Notes: a model not told the origin generated them from the letters alone. A DNA stretch of 33,170 nucleotides from Cellvibrionales bacterium UBA1969 (GCA_002339085.1 DDDX01000064.1:4332-37501); one strand, 5' to 3'; counted from the first letter of the stretch, positions 8,901 to 17,364 are shown. Numbers and translations: made by a program.

Positions 8901-9911
8901 TTCTGCCGAGAAAGGGTTAAGCGCTTGCTGATTGAAATCGACATTAAAATCGTGCCAACTAACCGTTAAATATTGTTCAGCACTAAAAGCAAGACCAGCA
9001 CGAAATGAAATGTTATCCAGCGTTCTCGTCTCTTCAGTTAGTGAGAAGTAACCCTGATCAATGACAAGCGCTGCCTGCCAATCCTGATTGATCGACTTAT
9101 TAAGCCACAGCTGTCCAGACCAGTTATCTGCCTGCCAATTATATAAGCGACCCTTATCTAAAAATGCCAGAAAAGGGGAGAGATTCAAATTACTTGCATC
9201 AACATAGGCCTGCAACTCTAAGTCCTTAGTACCTAACTCTCCTCGTGACTGCAAAACCATACGAGTATTCTGAGCCTTCGCTAACTCCACAATCTCTAAC
9301 TGGCGATGACCATTAACAGACTGAAATATTAACTTGATCGATTGTGATATATGAGCTCCCGTATCATGGACACTAGAAGGAGGTAGCAATTGCCAGCTAA
9401 GCTGCTTGACATCAACCAACTGTAAACGCTGGTAAAAATCGAGCCAATCAAAACTACTTTGTTGCTGTTTAGATTTAAAGCCTGCAATATTCCAACCTGA
9501 AGGTTCAGCATAATCCAGAGGAAGCTCAACTGCATCGGCTTTAAATTGACTGACCCGCCACTGTAAATCGATCAACGAAGCCAGCAGGTCAATCTGCAGT
9601 TCGGCTTCTCTCATCAATAGGGTGTCGCGATTATATGCACCAAGCGCAGGCTGATCATGGCTAAACTGAGCGGTTAATGATTCAATGCGAATAATTGGCT
9701 TAAAATGTTGCCATTCACCGCTTAGGCCTTCGATCTCCCAGAACAAGTCAGTATTGGCTTCTAATAAATTCAGTAAGTTTGGGGTGAGCGTTGACACTTG
9801 AGGCATCAATAGTCGACCTAAAAGAATAACTAACAAGGCCAGTATGCAGGCAAGCACGAGAACCGCCCTTATCAGGCGATACCATTGACTTAGCAAACGA
9901 GGTAAGTTCAT
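5901..9911 (-). CDS. yhdP: AsmA-like envelope protein YhdP (TIGR02099)
   Basis: A very long protein of 1336 residues with one N-terminal membrane helix (about 13-36) and a repetitive beta-rich body. It ends in the conserved AsmA-like C-terminal region (LNLPLTSQSS through FLNRPIHVLSPSSEFVMSGRANLHTSTIDANL, then SLADPKLRLDKVF). YhdP, TamB and YdbH are large AsmA-type proteins thought to carry phospholipids from the inner to the outer membrane of Gram-negative bacteria. The length fits the family (about 1270 in E. coli). The start is ATG 9911 with AAGG about 6 bases upstream. It normally follows maf and rng downstream of mreBCD; here maf is a pseudogene and rng is missing, so yhdP sits about 880 bp after mreD. 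Confidence 0.94.
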   Translation of the reverse strand: MNLPRLLSQWYRLIRAVLVLACILALLVILLGRLLMPQVSTLTPNLLNLLEANTDLFWEIEGLSGEWQHFKPIIRIESLTAQFSHDQPALGAYNRDTLLMREAELQIDLLASLIDLQWRVSQFKADAVELPLDYAEPSGWNIAGFKSKQQQSSFDWLDFYQRLQLVDVKQLSWQLLPPSSVHDTGAHISQSIKLIFQSVNGHRQLEIVELAKAQNTRMVLQSRGELGTKDLELQAYVDASNLNLSPFLAFLDKGRLYNWQADNWSGQLWLNKSINQDWQAALVIDQGYFSLTEETRTLDNISFRAGLAFSAEQYLTVSWHDFNVDFNQQALNPFSAEIALKGQAEQWHSLTMKSSLLDLGQLNQLINSQQWMPPKLYESIRALNPKGRLRQVELTLPLADKLNLSGKAILENIELSAWKGIPGLEQANIYLEAKDNKGFLQIKNQSGLSIFFPKVYLQPLVFSQAKAQINWTVENQRLLLSSDAVDFSMPNDPADYVGRFSLNGKLKAEQPASHISLEIGVLNGQGKELPKLLPYTLPDKTLTWLTDADLAANIIDGGFIFHGSLDKNKKTHRSTQLYLNVANASLRFDRGWSKLEQLDGLFIMNNRHSSMTIPQAQFEQLRLSDAEAEFEVGSHGSLFSIETPITGSLQSVISALQQSPLKLDYMSAVEDWVLSGDLHQAHMQLQVPIGQAQLPSGQAMRPKVAFRTELMGTSIEMNNINLSIHALQGPLRFTSEQGLVSQLTGRLWGEPMDIILGDYQQQKNDIAYFPFQLDAATTVSAERLSQWLSLPIFAMVDGQAAFKMRLENSTNGLLLSLDSDLQGLVFNFPGELKKELAETADLTLQWKLNQSNQPMIVSVEDRLTGQLHFHQFKLTNGGFYLGDHDGLDKIAANTEWQGLALSGQLQTANLDEWLDFYQRYASLTQSVTREQEQYDAVDLGEKLDMGFTIRGLKVDQVMAFERSFTNSEIDLLNANDRWQFVVSSDELAGRISLPEAQSFQSASKLDNQQDAFGLSLQQRYLFDLDYLKLQTAGDQEQFQFSALLDSQRLEASSVAINDLWLNERSLGKWNFLLSPAESSLHLHGIKAEFNGVAISSAVDSGLDWFIDSDKKHRSHLSIKMHSYNLDNLAEVINDTDALNLPLTSQSSQLLVDLTWPASPEQLSLLDSQGTLGFSFDDGKFLSASSSAEGLLKLVSLINFDTLIRRMKLDISGLYSEGLSFERLSGRLDLSQGEIAFLNRPIHVLSPSSEFVMSGRANLHTSTIDANLIATLPLKANLPWFAALAGGLPLAAGTYIATKLFDSEIDRFSSAVYIVEGSLADPKLRLDKVFDNETPAK

Positions 9912-9918
9912 ATTGACC

Positions 9919-10065
9919 TTAATGCACTATATTGGCAATATTACATGGCTGAGCGGTAAACACATTAAAAGGCTTAGCAGCAACATTGCGTGATAGATAA
10001 CAACGCTGATATTTAACAGCCAGACTACACCATTTACGGTTAAGACGAAATGGCAACATGTTCAT
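9919..10065 (-). other. Unassigned 188-bp stretch (9912-10099) with a possible 48-codon ORF
   Basis: Between the maf remnant and yhdP I see no trace of rng. The minus strand holds an uninterrupted 48-codon reading frame from ATG 10065 to TAA 9919, rich in basic residues (starts MNMLPFRLNRKW) and ending only 7 bases before the yhdP start. It has no convincing ribosome-binding site and resembles nothing I know. It may be chance or the leader of yhdP. Confidence 0.15.
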
Positions 10066-10099
10066 TGAAATCGCGCTGAACTAAAACAAAAAGCCGTGT

Positions 10100-10730
10100 T
10101 TAACGTTTATTTACCCTGCTGCTACTTAGTGAAAATCCAAATCGGCTTATTAACACAGATATTTCAAACAACGTTAAGCCCATAACTCCAGAATAGCTAC
10201 CCGATATATGCGAAATAAACTGCGCAGCTTTACCTTGAATACCATAACCGCCAGCCTTATCTTCTAGCTCTCCGGTCTACCAATACCATTCAATTTCTTG
10301 TTCTATGATTGACCGAAATATGACGTTTGTTTTAATGATGCGACTCTCCTGTCGAGGGCCACCGTCACACTGGCGTTGAGAAAGAATAATGACAGTTAAT
10401 GCCTCGTGGCTATGGCCAGACAGCATCGATAGCATTTATTTTACATTGGTTGCCTCTCTTGGTTTGCCAAGTATCTGCCAATTAAAAACAACTATCTTAA
10501 TCTGCTGCTAAAATAGTGGTATATGCAGCCTGAGCATTCGTTTCCTCTAAGCAGCGAAAACCTTGCTGAGCCTTTTGCCAGGCGTAACACGTTGTCATTA
10601 GGATGCTCTAACACCGCTTGTGACTCACCAATGTCAACAGCCAAAACGATGAAATTAACTGTCAATTACCCGAACAGTATGGCTCTTGGAGGCTATGAAG
10701 CTAAATGTGAGTTAGGGTTAGACGAATCGC
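10100..10730 (-). pseudogene. maf: Decayed maf (septum-formation-inhibitor family nucleotide pyrophosphatase) pseudogene
   Basis: Reading the minus strand across several frames recovers most of a Maf protein in the correct order. LAS-stop-PPRAILFG (from 10704) matches the N-terminal LASxSPRR. VDIGESQAVLEHP and VLRLAKGSAR follow (10561-10590). Then come TILAAD, a frame shift, ILGKPREATN (around 10454-10474) with an in-frame stop, and MLSGHSHEALT. Last is DKAGGYGIQGKAAQFIS (10210-10260) with HISGSYSGV and the end at TAA 10100-10102. At least three in-frame stops and two frame changes break it. Maf proteins hydrolyse non-canonical or modified nucleoside triphosphates. The position just after mreD is the normal maf location, so this is decay in place. 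The overlapping plus-strand frame at 10523-10735 is antisense to it. Confidence 0.92.
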
Positions 10731-10789
10731 ATTAAGCATTATCTGATTTTTTTCTTGTGTCATAACAAAGCTAAGCCATGTATGAATGC

Positions 10790-11272
10790 TCAGTGATAAA
10801 TATCAAAAATAAGTTTGAGTAACGGCCAAAACAATGCACTCATTAGCGCAGGCAATAAAAACAGCATATTGTCGAATGAACCACCCGTGAGACTATTGAC
10901 CCAATAATTCATCAACTGATAGATAAACACTAATAAAAATACTGCTAGAATTTGGGCGCCAAGACTAAACATTCTCAATTGTTGATGTGATAAAGCACAA
11001 ATATAAGCAATGATTGTCAACGCTAAGGCATGCTGCCCCAGCACGCTGCCTTCTAGTAGATCGAGTGACAGGCCAATAAACCAAGCCAACGTCATACCTA
11101 ACTGAAATGGCGCCAACATCACCCAGTAAATCACCGCTAAAACGGCAAATTCAGGTCTCAGCCATTGACCCCATGTTGGTAGAGGATAAATTGATAACAG
11201 TAATATAGCTATGATGGCGAATGTCAACAACCACTTAGACTGCGGCTTATCATCGGCAACTGAAGGGCTCAT
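10790..11272 (-). CDS. mreD: Rod shape-determining protein MreD
   Basis: A 160-residue, highly hydrophobic protein with about five membrane helices (roughly 13-30, 40-60, 70-95, 105-125 and 135-155) and the family segment LAWFIGLSLDLLEGSVLGQHAL (about 60-81), in which the DLL-x-G-x-x-x-G-x-H core is conserved. MreD is the inner-membrane subunit of the elongasome that works with MreB, MreC, RodA and PBP2 in lateral wall synthesis. Its ATG overlaps the mreC stop (ATGA, 4-bp overlap), which indicates translational coupling. It is the last intact gene before the maf remnant. Confidence 0.95.
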   Translation of the reverse strand: MSPSVADDKPQSKWLLTFAIIAILLLSIYPLPTWGQWLRPEFAVLAVIYWVMLAPFQLGMTLAWFIGLSLDLLEGSVLGQHALALTIIAYICALSHQQLRMFSLGAQILAVFLLVFIYQLMNYWVNSLTGGSFDNMLFLLPALMSALFWPLLKLIFDIYH

Positions 11273-12105
11273 AAGCTCGCTTCACCTGCAAACACCAATA
11301 ACACAAACCGACTGCGATCTAATTCTGCGCTTGGCCGTACAGCTACTTTAAGGAATGCCTGACCAGGATCACGTTTAACCGTCTCCACCACTCCAACCGG
11401 ATAACCAATCGGAAACCGCTGTCCCAAACCCGAACTGACTATTAGATCGCCAACTTGAATATCCGTAGTCGACACTAAATTAGGCAGCCAAAGAGTATCA
11501 ATCCTACCAGACCCCTCGGCTATGGCTCGTACACCATTTCGGTTAATCTGCACCGGCAGGGCGTGACGAGAATCGCTGATTAAAATAACGGTTGACTGAA
11601 TGGCATTGACCTCAACCACCTGTCCGACTAAACCATAGGCATCGATAACGGCTTGGCCGATGTAAACACCATCCTTCTCACCTTTATCAATCATTATCAA
11701 CTGCTTGAGTGGGTCGGGAGATACATTGACTAACTCAGCGATTAGCACGCTGTCCTCTAGCAGAGTAGAGGAACTTAATAGCTGACGTAATCTAACATTT
11801 TCAGCTGTCAGCGAAACAAACTTTTGTAGTTTGCCATGCAGAATTCGCGCTTCATTATGCAATCGCTCATTTTCAACTATTAAGGTATCCCGCGAGGTAA
11901 AGTATGCGTCGACACCTTCAATAATATTCATTGGCGTACGAGCCACGGCATAGAATGGGGCAGAAAGGTAGGATAATAAGGTCCGCGTAGGACCCGTGGC
12001 CTGAGTATTGTAATCAAGACCTATTAGCAAGAGAGATACCGCCGCAAGCACCAATACTCTCGCGCCAAGTGATTGAGTTTTACTAAAGATCGGCTTGATA
12101 GACAC
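11269..12105 (-). CDS. mreC: Rod shape-determining protein MreC
   Basis: A 278-residue bitopic protein: a short cytoplasmic N-terminus, one membrane helix (about 14-31), a coiled coil (about 65-110, ending near VRLRQLLSS) and a periplasmic beta-domain. That domain contains the family motifs LIMIDKGEKDGVYIGQAV, GLVGQVVEV and DLIVSSGLGQRFPIGYPVG. MreC scaffolds the elongasome and activates PBP2. The start is GTG 12105; AGAAG lies about 8 bases upstream and a GGAGA abuts the codon. Only 20 bp separate it from mreB, and its stop overlaps the mreD start, so the three genes form one operon. Confidence 0.95.
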   Translation of the reverse strand: MSIKPIFSKTQSLGARVLVLAAVSLLLIGLDYNTQATGPTRTLLSYLSAPFYAVARTPMNIIEGVDAYFTSRDTLIVENERLHNEARILHGKLQKFVSLTAENVRLRQLLSSSTLLEDSVLIAELVNVSPDPLKQLIMIDKGEKDGVYIGQAVIDAYGLVGQVVEVNAIQSTVILISDSRHALPVQINRNGVRAIAEGSGRIDTLWLPNLVSTTDIQVGDLIVSSGLGQRFPIGYPVGVVETVKRDPGQAFLKVAVRPSAELDRSRFVLLVFAGEASL

Positions 12106-12125
12106 TCTCCGTCTTCTACTCTAGG

Positions 12126-13163
12126 TCAATCTGCCGATAAAAAATCTATATTATATTGGTCCATCAATTCTAACGCCTTGCCGCCGCCGCGGGCAACACA
12201 GGTCAAAGGATCATCCGCTACCACCACGGGCAGTCCCGTTTCATTGCTGAGCAAACGATCAAGGCCCCGCAGTAATGCGCCACCGCCAGTCAAAACAATG
12301 CCTGACTCAGCAATATCAGAAGCAAGTTCAGGCGGCGATTGCTCTAGGGCGCCTTTAACGCCCTGAATAATGATGGCTAATGCATCTTGAAGGGCATCCA
12401 TGACTTCATCACTGTTGATTTTAAATGCGCGCGGCACACCTTCTGCTAAATTTCGCCCTCGGACATCAATCTCACGCAGTTCACCGCCACCAATAGCTGT
12501 CCCAACTTCCTGCTTGATACGCTCTGCGGTTGAATCACCAATCAAGCTGCCATAATTACGACGCACATAAGAAACAATCGATTCGTCAAAACGATCTCCA
12601 CCGGTGCGCACAGAATCAGAATAAACCACACCATTAAGCGATAAAATTGCGATTTCGGTTGTGCCACCACCAATATCGACCACCATAGAACCGCTGGCTT
12701 CCTCGACTGGTAAGCCTGCGCCAATTGCCGCCGCCATAGGCTCTTCAATTAAACGTACTTCTCTGGCACCGGCGCTCAATGCTGATTCTCGAATAGCCTT
12801 ACGTTCAACTTGGGTTGAATTACAGGGTACGCAAATCAATACGCGAGGACTGGGCCGAATAAAGCTGTTTTTGTGCACGCGCGAGATAAAATGCTGAAGC
12901 ATTTTTTCAGTCACCTGAAAATCAGCTATCACGCCATCCTTTAAGGGTCTTATCGCCATAATATTGCCAGGTGTTCGACCTAACATACGCTTAGCATCTG
13001 CCCCTACTGCGGCAATGGTTTTTTGCCCATTTGAGATGCGAATAGCAACGACCGAGGGCTCATCAAGAACAATGCCCTGCTCTCTCACATAAATTAAGGT
13101 GTTTGCTGTTCCTAAATCGATAGAAAGGTCGTTAGAAAAGATGCCTCTAATGGTTTTTAACAT
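12126..13163 (-). CDS. mreB: Actin-like rod shape protein MreB
   Basis: A 345-residue bacterial actin, the normal length. The phosphate-1 loop DLGTANTLIYV (about 17-27), phosphate-2 loop VVDIGGGTTEIA (about 160-171) and adenosine loop GIVLTGGGALLRGLD (about 287-301) are all present, with no key residue missing. MreB filaments under the inner membrane guide the wall-elongation machinery and keep cells rod-shaped. The start is ATG 13163 with GAGGA a few bases upstream. It heads the mreBCD operon and is divergent from gatCAB across a 450-bp region, as in Pseudomonas. Confidence 0.97.
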   Translation of the reverse strand: MLKTIRGIFSNDLSIDLGTANTLIYVREQGIVLDEPSVVAIRISNGQKTIAAVGADAKRMLGRTPGNIMAIRPLKDGVIADFQVTEKMLQHFISRVHKNSFIRPSPRVLICVPCNSTQVERKAIRESALSAGAREVRLIEEPMAAAIGAGLPVEEASGSMVVDIGGGTTEIAILSLNGVVYSDSVRTGGDRFDESIVSYVRRNYGSLIGDSTAERIKQEVGTAIGGGELREIDVRGRNLAEGVPRAFKINSDEVMDALQDALAIIIQGVKGALEQSPPELASDIAESGIVLTGGGALLRGLDRLLSNETGLPVVVADDPLTCVARGGGKALELMDQYNIDFLSAD

Positions 13164-13613
13164 AAATCCTCAGTCTCTTTTAATCTGTTCGGCTGGCGTC
13201 ACTTTAACAATAAGTGTACAGCTCAAATTGGTCGAGCAACAGGTGTTGAAACAAGATCACTATAATAACCGCTAACGCTAGAATGAAAAGCTTTTTTAGC
13301 AAATACCGAGGACATAAGATTATTTTTTCTGTTTTCAATAGCTGATTTTTACTCTCGAGTCTGGCCTACCCCCACGACATACTTGGTTCCGCCACCCTAA
13401 CAAACCATAATTCAACGCAAAGGTTTCATCAAAATCGGCTAAGTCAATTATTTTACGGGTAACAATGAGACAATCCGCGTTTGCCTCTGGCTTCCGAGCC
13501 CTATTTTTCGTTACCATAGGCAATACTAAAGTGGCGTAAGCTTTGAGTGACTGAGCAAGACCGCCAATCGACACAATCACAGTAATAATACAGTCTTTGA
13601 GAGCATAAATGAT
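13164..13613. other. 450-bp divergent intergenic region between mreB and gatC
   Basis: This region must hold the promoters of mreB and gatC, but I could not pick a convincing -35/-10 pair for either. A TATAGT hexamer on the mreB strand near 13260 is the best -10 candidate. A minus-strand frame of 81 codons (13335-13580) begins with GTG, has no good ribosome-binding site and no recognisable motif; I do not call it a gene. No RNA gene is recognised. Confidence 0.5.
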
Positions 13614-13913
13614 ATGAGTATCAACCCCGAACAGGTTGCTAATACAGCAAAGCTGGCCAAACTAAAAATTAATGCCGATGAAGCCACCGAAGTTGCGGAA
13701 CGTATTACGGCAATTCTCGACTTAGTCGATCAAATGCAAGCTGTTGACACCAAACAAGTCGAACCGATGGCGAATGCCCTCGATGCGGTACAAAGACTAA
13801 GGATTGATCAAGCCAATCCCAGCGAAAATGCACAGGCTCGCCGGGCAGCCTTTCAAACCATTGCACCCGCAACGGATCAAGGACTTTATCTGGTACCCAA
13901 GGTCATCGATTAA
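13614..13913 (+). CDS. gatC: Asp/Glu-tRNA amidotransferase subunit C
   Basis: A 99-residue protein matching GatC in length and pattern: an N-terminal helical hairpin (QVANTAKLAKLKI ... ITAILDLVDQM), the V-x-P-M-A-N-A segment (about 52-58) that wraps around GatA, and the C-terminal GLYLVPKVID. GatC stabilises the GatCAB complex, which converts Glu-tRNA(Gln) or Asp-tRNA(Asn) to the amidated form. The start is ATG 13614; an overlapping ATG at 13609 would end at once. gatA follows after 60 bp. Confidence 0.94.
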   Translation: MSINPEQVANTAKLAKLKINADEATEVAERITAILDLVDQMQAVDTKQVEPMANALDAVQRLRIDQANPSENAQARRAAFQTIAPATDQGLYLVPKVID

Positions 13914-13973
13914 GCTAAAATACACCTCACGCGGATAAACTATACCCGACTAATTCAAGATGGCTGCTAAGTA

Positions 13974-15440
13974 ATGAAACCTTTACATGAACTGACGGTT
14001 GCGCAAATACAGCAACAATTAATTGAAAAAAAGTTCTCCTCGCGTGAGATCACTCAACATTATCTCAACAGAATCGACACATTGAATATCGATTACAATT
14101 GCTTCATCACGGTTGATACAAACGGCGCACTGACGGCGGCCGACCAAGCCGATCAAGCCATTGCTGAAGGTAACAGCACGCCTTTGCTAGGCGTGCCCAT
14201 TGCACATAAAGATATATTTTGTACAGAAGGGCTGACCACCACTTGCGGATCAAAAATGCTGGCCAACTTTGTTTCGCCCTACGATGCGACTGTCGTTAGC
14301 AAAATGAAAACCGCTGGCGCCGTGATGCTGGGTAAAACCAACATGGATGAATTTGCCATGGGCTCATCCAACGAGACCAGTTTTTTTGGCCCAGTTAAAA
14401 ATCCCTGGAATCTAGAAACCGTCCCAGGTGGTTCTTCGGGTGGCTCAGCCGCGGCTGTTGCGGCACAACTTGCGCCAGCCGCGACGGGCACGGATACCGG
14501 CGGCTCGATTCGCCAGCCAGCAGCTCTGTGTGGCATTACTGGCATCAAGCCCACTTATGGCCGCGTCAGTCGCTATGGCATGATCGCGTTTGCTTCGAGC
14601 CTCGACCAAGCCGGCCCTATGACTAAAACTGCTGAAGATGCGGCCATTTTACTCAACTCAATGTCTGGTCTCGATTATAAAGATTCCACCAGCCTCGATA
14701 CCGCTGTGCCCGACTTCACTGCCACTCTAGATGAGTCATTGGCAGGCTTAAAAATTGGTATCCCTAAGGAGTATTTTGACCAACGACTCGACACCGCTAT
14801 GGCAGACGCTGTTCAGGCAAGTCTCGCCGAGCTCGAAAAGTTAGGCGCTAAACTGGTTGATATCGAATTACCCAATTCAGCCTTATCAGTGCCGGCCTAT
14901 TATGTTATCGCGCCGGCCGAGGCCTCATCTAACCTATCGCGTTTTGATGGTGTTCGTTATGGCTATCGCTGCAACGAACCAGAAGACTTAGAGGACCTTT
15001 ATACCCGCACACGCTCAGAAGGTTTTGGCGAGGAAGTAAAACGCCGTATTTTAGTCGGCACCTATGCTTTATCAGCCGGCTACTATGATGCCTACTACCG
15101 TAAAGCCCAGCAAATTCGACGCTTAATTAAAGATGATTTTGTCCGCGCATTCGAGCAAGTGGATATTATTGCTGGCCCTACTGCGCCATCAACGGCATTT
15201 AAATTCGGCGCAAAAACCGCTGACCCTGTTGCCATGTATTTAGAAGATATCTACACCATAGCCGTGAATTTAGCAGGCTTACCGGCTATGTCACTTCCCG
15301 CCGGCCAGCTTGATAATATGCCCATCGGCATGCAGCTAGTTGGAAATTACTTTGCCGAACACAAGTTATTAAATGTTGCGCATCAATTTCAATTAGCAAC
15401 CCAGTGGCACACACCCACGCCGACGTCTTTAAAAGGTTAA
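13974..15440 (+). CDS. gatA: Asp/Glu-tRNA amidotransferase subunit A
   Basis: A 488-residue amidase-signature protein. The catalytic Ser-cisSer-Lys set is visible: Lys in GVPIAHKDIFCTEG (about residue 79), the cis-Ser in GGSSGGSAAAVAA (about 153) and the nucleophile Ser in GTDTGGSIRQPA (about 177). It releases ammonia from glutamine and passes it to GatB. The length is typical (about 485). The gene lies between gatC and gatB, with only 6 bp to the gatB start, so the three are one operon. No damaging change is seen. Confidence 0.97.
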   Translation: MKPLHELTVAQIQQQLIEKKFSSREITQHYLNRIDTLNIDYNCFITVDTNGALTAADQADQAIAEGNSTPLLGVPIAHKDIFCTEGLTTTCGSKMLANFVSPYDATVVSKMKTAGAVMLGKTNMDEFAMGSSNETSFFGPVKNPWNLETVPGGSSGGSAAAVAAQLAPAATGTDTGGSIRQPAALCGITGIKPTYGRVSRYGMIAFASSLDQAGPMTKTAEDAAILLNSMSGLDYKDSTSLDTAVPDFTATLDESLAGLKIGIPKEYFDQRLDTAMADAVQASLAELEKLGAKLVDIELPNSALSVPAYYVIAPAEASSNLSRFDGVRYGYRCNEPEDLEDLYTRTRSEGFGEEVKRRILVGTYALSAGYYDAYYRKAQQIRRLIKDDFVRAFEQVDIIAGPTAPSTAFKFGAKTADPVAMYLEDIYTIAVNLAGLPAMSLPAGQLDNMPIGMQLVGNYFAEHKLLNVAHQFQLATQWHTPTPTSLKG

Positions 15441-15446
15441 CAGCTT

Positions 15447-16895
15447 ATGCAATGGGAAACAGTGATTGGGCTAGAGGTTCACGTTCAGCTCTCAACACAA
15501 TCAAAAATATTCAGCAGCTCATCAACGGCCTTCGGTGCCGATGCAAACACTCAAGCTGATGAGGTCGATCTTGCTTTGCCAGGCACACTACCAGTAGCCA
15601 ATGAACAAGCCTTTAAAAGTGCTGTCATGTTTGGTCTAGCGATCAACGCTGATATTGAGCAAGCATCAGTATTTGAAAGGAAAAACTATTTTTACCCTGA
15701 CTTACCTAAGGGTTACCAAACTACGCAACTGGAAAAGCCAATTGTCGGTGAGGGCTATATTACTATTCCCTGCAGCGGTAGCAATGACAGCAAGAAAGTT
15801 AGAATTCATCACGCTCACCTCGAAGAGGATGCCGGCAAATCGATGCATGAAGATTTTTTAGGCATGTCGGGCATCGACCTTAACCGTGCAGGCACACCAT
15901 TGATCGAAATCGTCTCTGAGCCTGATATTCGTTCGGCAGAAGAAGCCATTGCCTTTCTTAAAAAAGTGCATGCCATTGTGACTTACTTGGACATTTCCGA
16001 CGGTGACATGTCGCAAGGATCTTTACGCTGCGATGCCAATGTTTCGATCCGACCAATAGGTGAGGAAAAACTGGGCACTAGGGCCGAAATAAAAAATTTG
16101 AATTCGTTCCGATTCATTGAAAAAGCTATTCATGTCGAAGTTGAACGACAAAAAGATATCCTAGAGTCCGGCGGCAGCATCCGTCAAGAAACGCGACTTT
16201 ATGATAGCGAAAAAAATGAAACCCGCAGTATGCGCAGTAAAGAAGAAGCCAACGACTATCGCTATTTCCCCTGCCCCGATTTATTGCCGGTCATCATTGA
16301 TCAACAAACTATCGACGACCTCAAGCAAGCGATGCCCGAACTCCCAGAACAGCGATTTGGACGATTTCAAACCGAGTTTGATCTATCAGCCTACGATGCG
16401 TCGATTCTTACTGAGCTACGACAAACTGCTGACTATTTTGAGTCCGTAGTCAATGCTTGTCAGGACGCCAAATTATCAGCCAACTGGGTGATGGGTGAGT
16501 TATCTGCTTTTTTAAACAAACACGACGTCCTTATTGAAAATTCACCCATCAACCCCGAACAGCTAGCAGGATTGATTACCCGTATTAAAGACCAAACCAT
16601 TTCAGGAAAAATCGCCAAACAGGTGTTTGAAATGATGGCCGATGGCAAGGGTACAGCCGATGAAATCATCGAGGCACAAGGACTCAAACAAGTCAGTGAC
16701 AGTGGTGCGATTGAAACAATGGTGGATGAAGTCATACAAAACAATGCTGACCAAGTAGCTCAATACCTTGCCGCTGATACGGATAAACGAAAAAAATTAA
16801 TCGGCTTCTTTGTCGGTCAAGTCATGAAGGTATCTAAAGGCCAAGCTAACCCCGGGCAGGTAAATCAAATTCTGGCGCAAAAACTTAATAACTAA
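15447..16895 (+). CDS. gatB: Asp/Glu-tRNA amidotransferase subunit B
   Basis: A 482-residue GatB of typical length. The N-terminal catalytic cradle opens with WETVIGLEVHVQLST and contains FYPDLPKGYQTTQ and HLEEDAGKS. The middle has GSLRCDANVSIRP and EIKNLNSFRFIEKAI. The C-terminal helical YqeY-like tail (from about 330) binds tRNA. GatB phosphorylates the misacylated tRNA and transfers ammonia from GatA. It is the last gene of gatCAB. AAAGG lies about 10 bases before the ATG. A following tRNA-Asn at the right edge of the window is a potential substrate if the organism lacks AsnRS, which this window cannot show. Confidence 0.97.
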   Translation: MQWETVIGLEVHVQLSTQSKIFSSSSTAFGADANTQADEVDLALPGTLPVANEQAFKSAVMFGLAINADIEQASVFERKNYFYPDLPKGYQTTQLEKPIVGEGYITIPCSGSNDSKKVRIHHAHLEEDAGKSMHEDFLGMSGIDLNRAGTPLIEIVSEPDIRSAEEAIAFLKKVHAIVTYLDISDGDMSQGSLRCDANVSIRPIGEEKLGTRAEIKNLNSFRFIEKAIHVEVERQKDILESGGSIRQETRLYDSEKNETRSMRSKEEANDYRYFPCPDLLPVIIDQQTIDDLKQAMPELPEQRFGRFQTEFDLSAYDASILTELRQTADYFESVVNACQDAKLSANWVMGELSAFLNKHDVLIENSPINPEQLAGLITRIKDQTISGKIAKQVFEMMADGKGTADEIIEAQGLKQVSDSGAIETMVDEVIQNNADQVAQYLAADTDKRKKLIGFFVGQVMKVSKGQANPGQVNQILAQKLNN

Positions 16896-16986
16896 CAGCA
16901 CTATTTTTATACGAAAAATTATTCGCAGTTAACTCAATTGCAGGTAAAATAATTCTTGTTTTTAGTCCTCACTTTAAAGGCTTATT

Positions 16987-17280
16987 ATGTCGGTAAAAAA
17001 AGATAAAGAAAAAGTCATCGATCCGGTTTGGGGAGAAGAGCGAATTCGAGAATTTTTAAGCCTTGAGCCACCCCAAGGCGAAGACAGCGACCACCATAAA
17101 TTAGTCAAAGCTTATCAGAGCATGCGGATTGAAGATTTTGACAGCTTCATTGGTTTTTTTGTCGCCGAAAACGGTAATCTTGATGCCCGCAATGCTCGAA
17201 ATCAAAGCTTTAGTGAGCTTATTTCAACGCATCGCTACAGCCAGCCTTACCTTGATATTATCAATAAATTTCGCACGTAG
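16987..17280 (+). CDS. PA4642-like conserved small protein
   Basis: A 97-residue soluble, charged protein without a signal peptide or membrane helix. Its pattern (acidic N-terminus, IREFLSLEPP, LVKAYQSMRIEDFDSFIGFFVAENGNLDARN, then HRYSQPYLDIIN) matches my memory of the PA4642 family of uncharacterised gammaproteobacterial proteins. The shape resembles a single helical repeat of ankyrin type (GNLDARN-x-x-x-x-x-x-SELI), so a protein-binding role is conceivable. AAAGG precedes the ATG. It follows gatB after 91 bp, and a TTGCAG/TTTAGT pair in the gap could give it its own promoter. Function is unknown. Confidence 0.75.
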   Translation: MSVKKDKEKVIDPVWGEERIREFLSLEPPQGEDSDHHKLVKAYQSMRIEDFDSFIGFFVAENGNLDARNARNQSFSELISTHRYSQPYLDIINKFRT

Positions 17281-17364
17281 TCTTCATCCACTGGCATCGG
17301 TGGCCACTGCAAGCCCTGATACTTGTTCACGCTATAAATTGAGCAAAATTAACTCTAAACCTAT

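Noticed and set aside
10523..10735. Plus-strand 70-codon frame between mreD and yhdP
   Set aside because: It is antisense to the N-terminal part of the maf pseudogene, whose motifs explain the sequence; the frame itself has no recognisable motif.
13335..13580. Minus-strand 81-codon frame between mreB and gatC
   Set aside because: GTG start without a good ribosome-binding site, no known motif, and it occupies the region needed for the divergent promoters.
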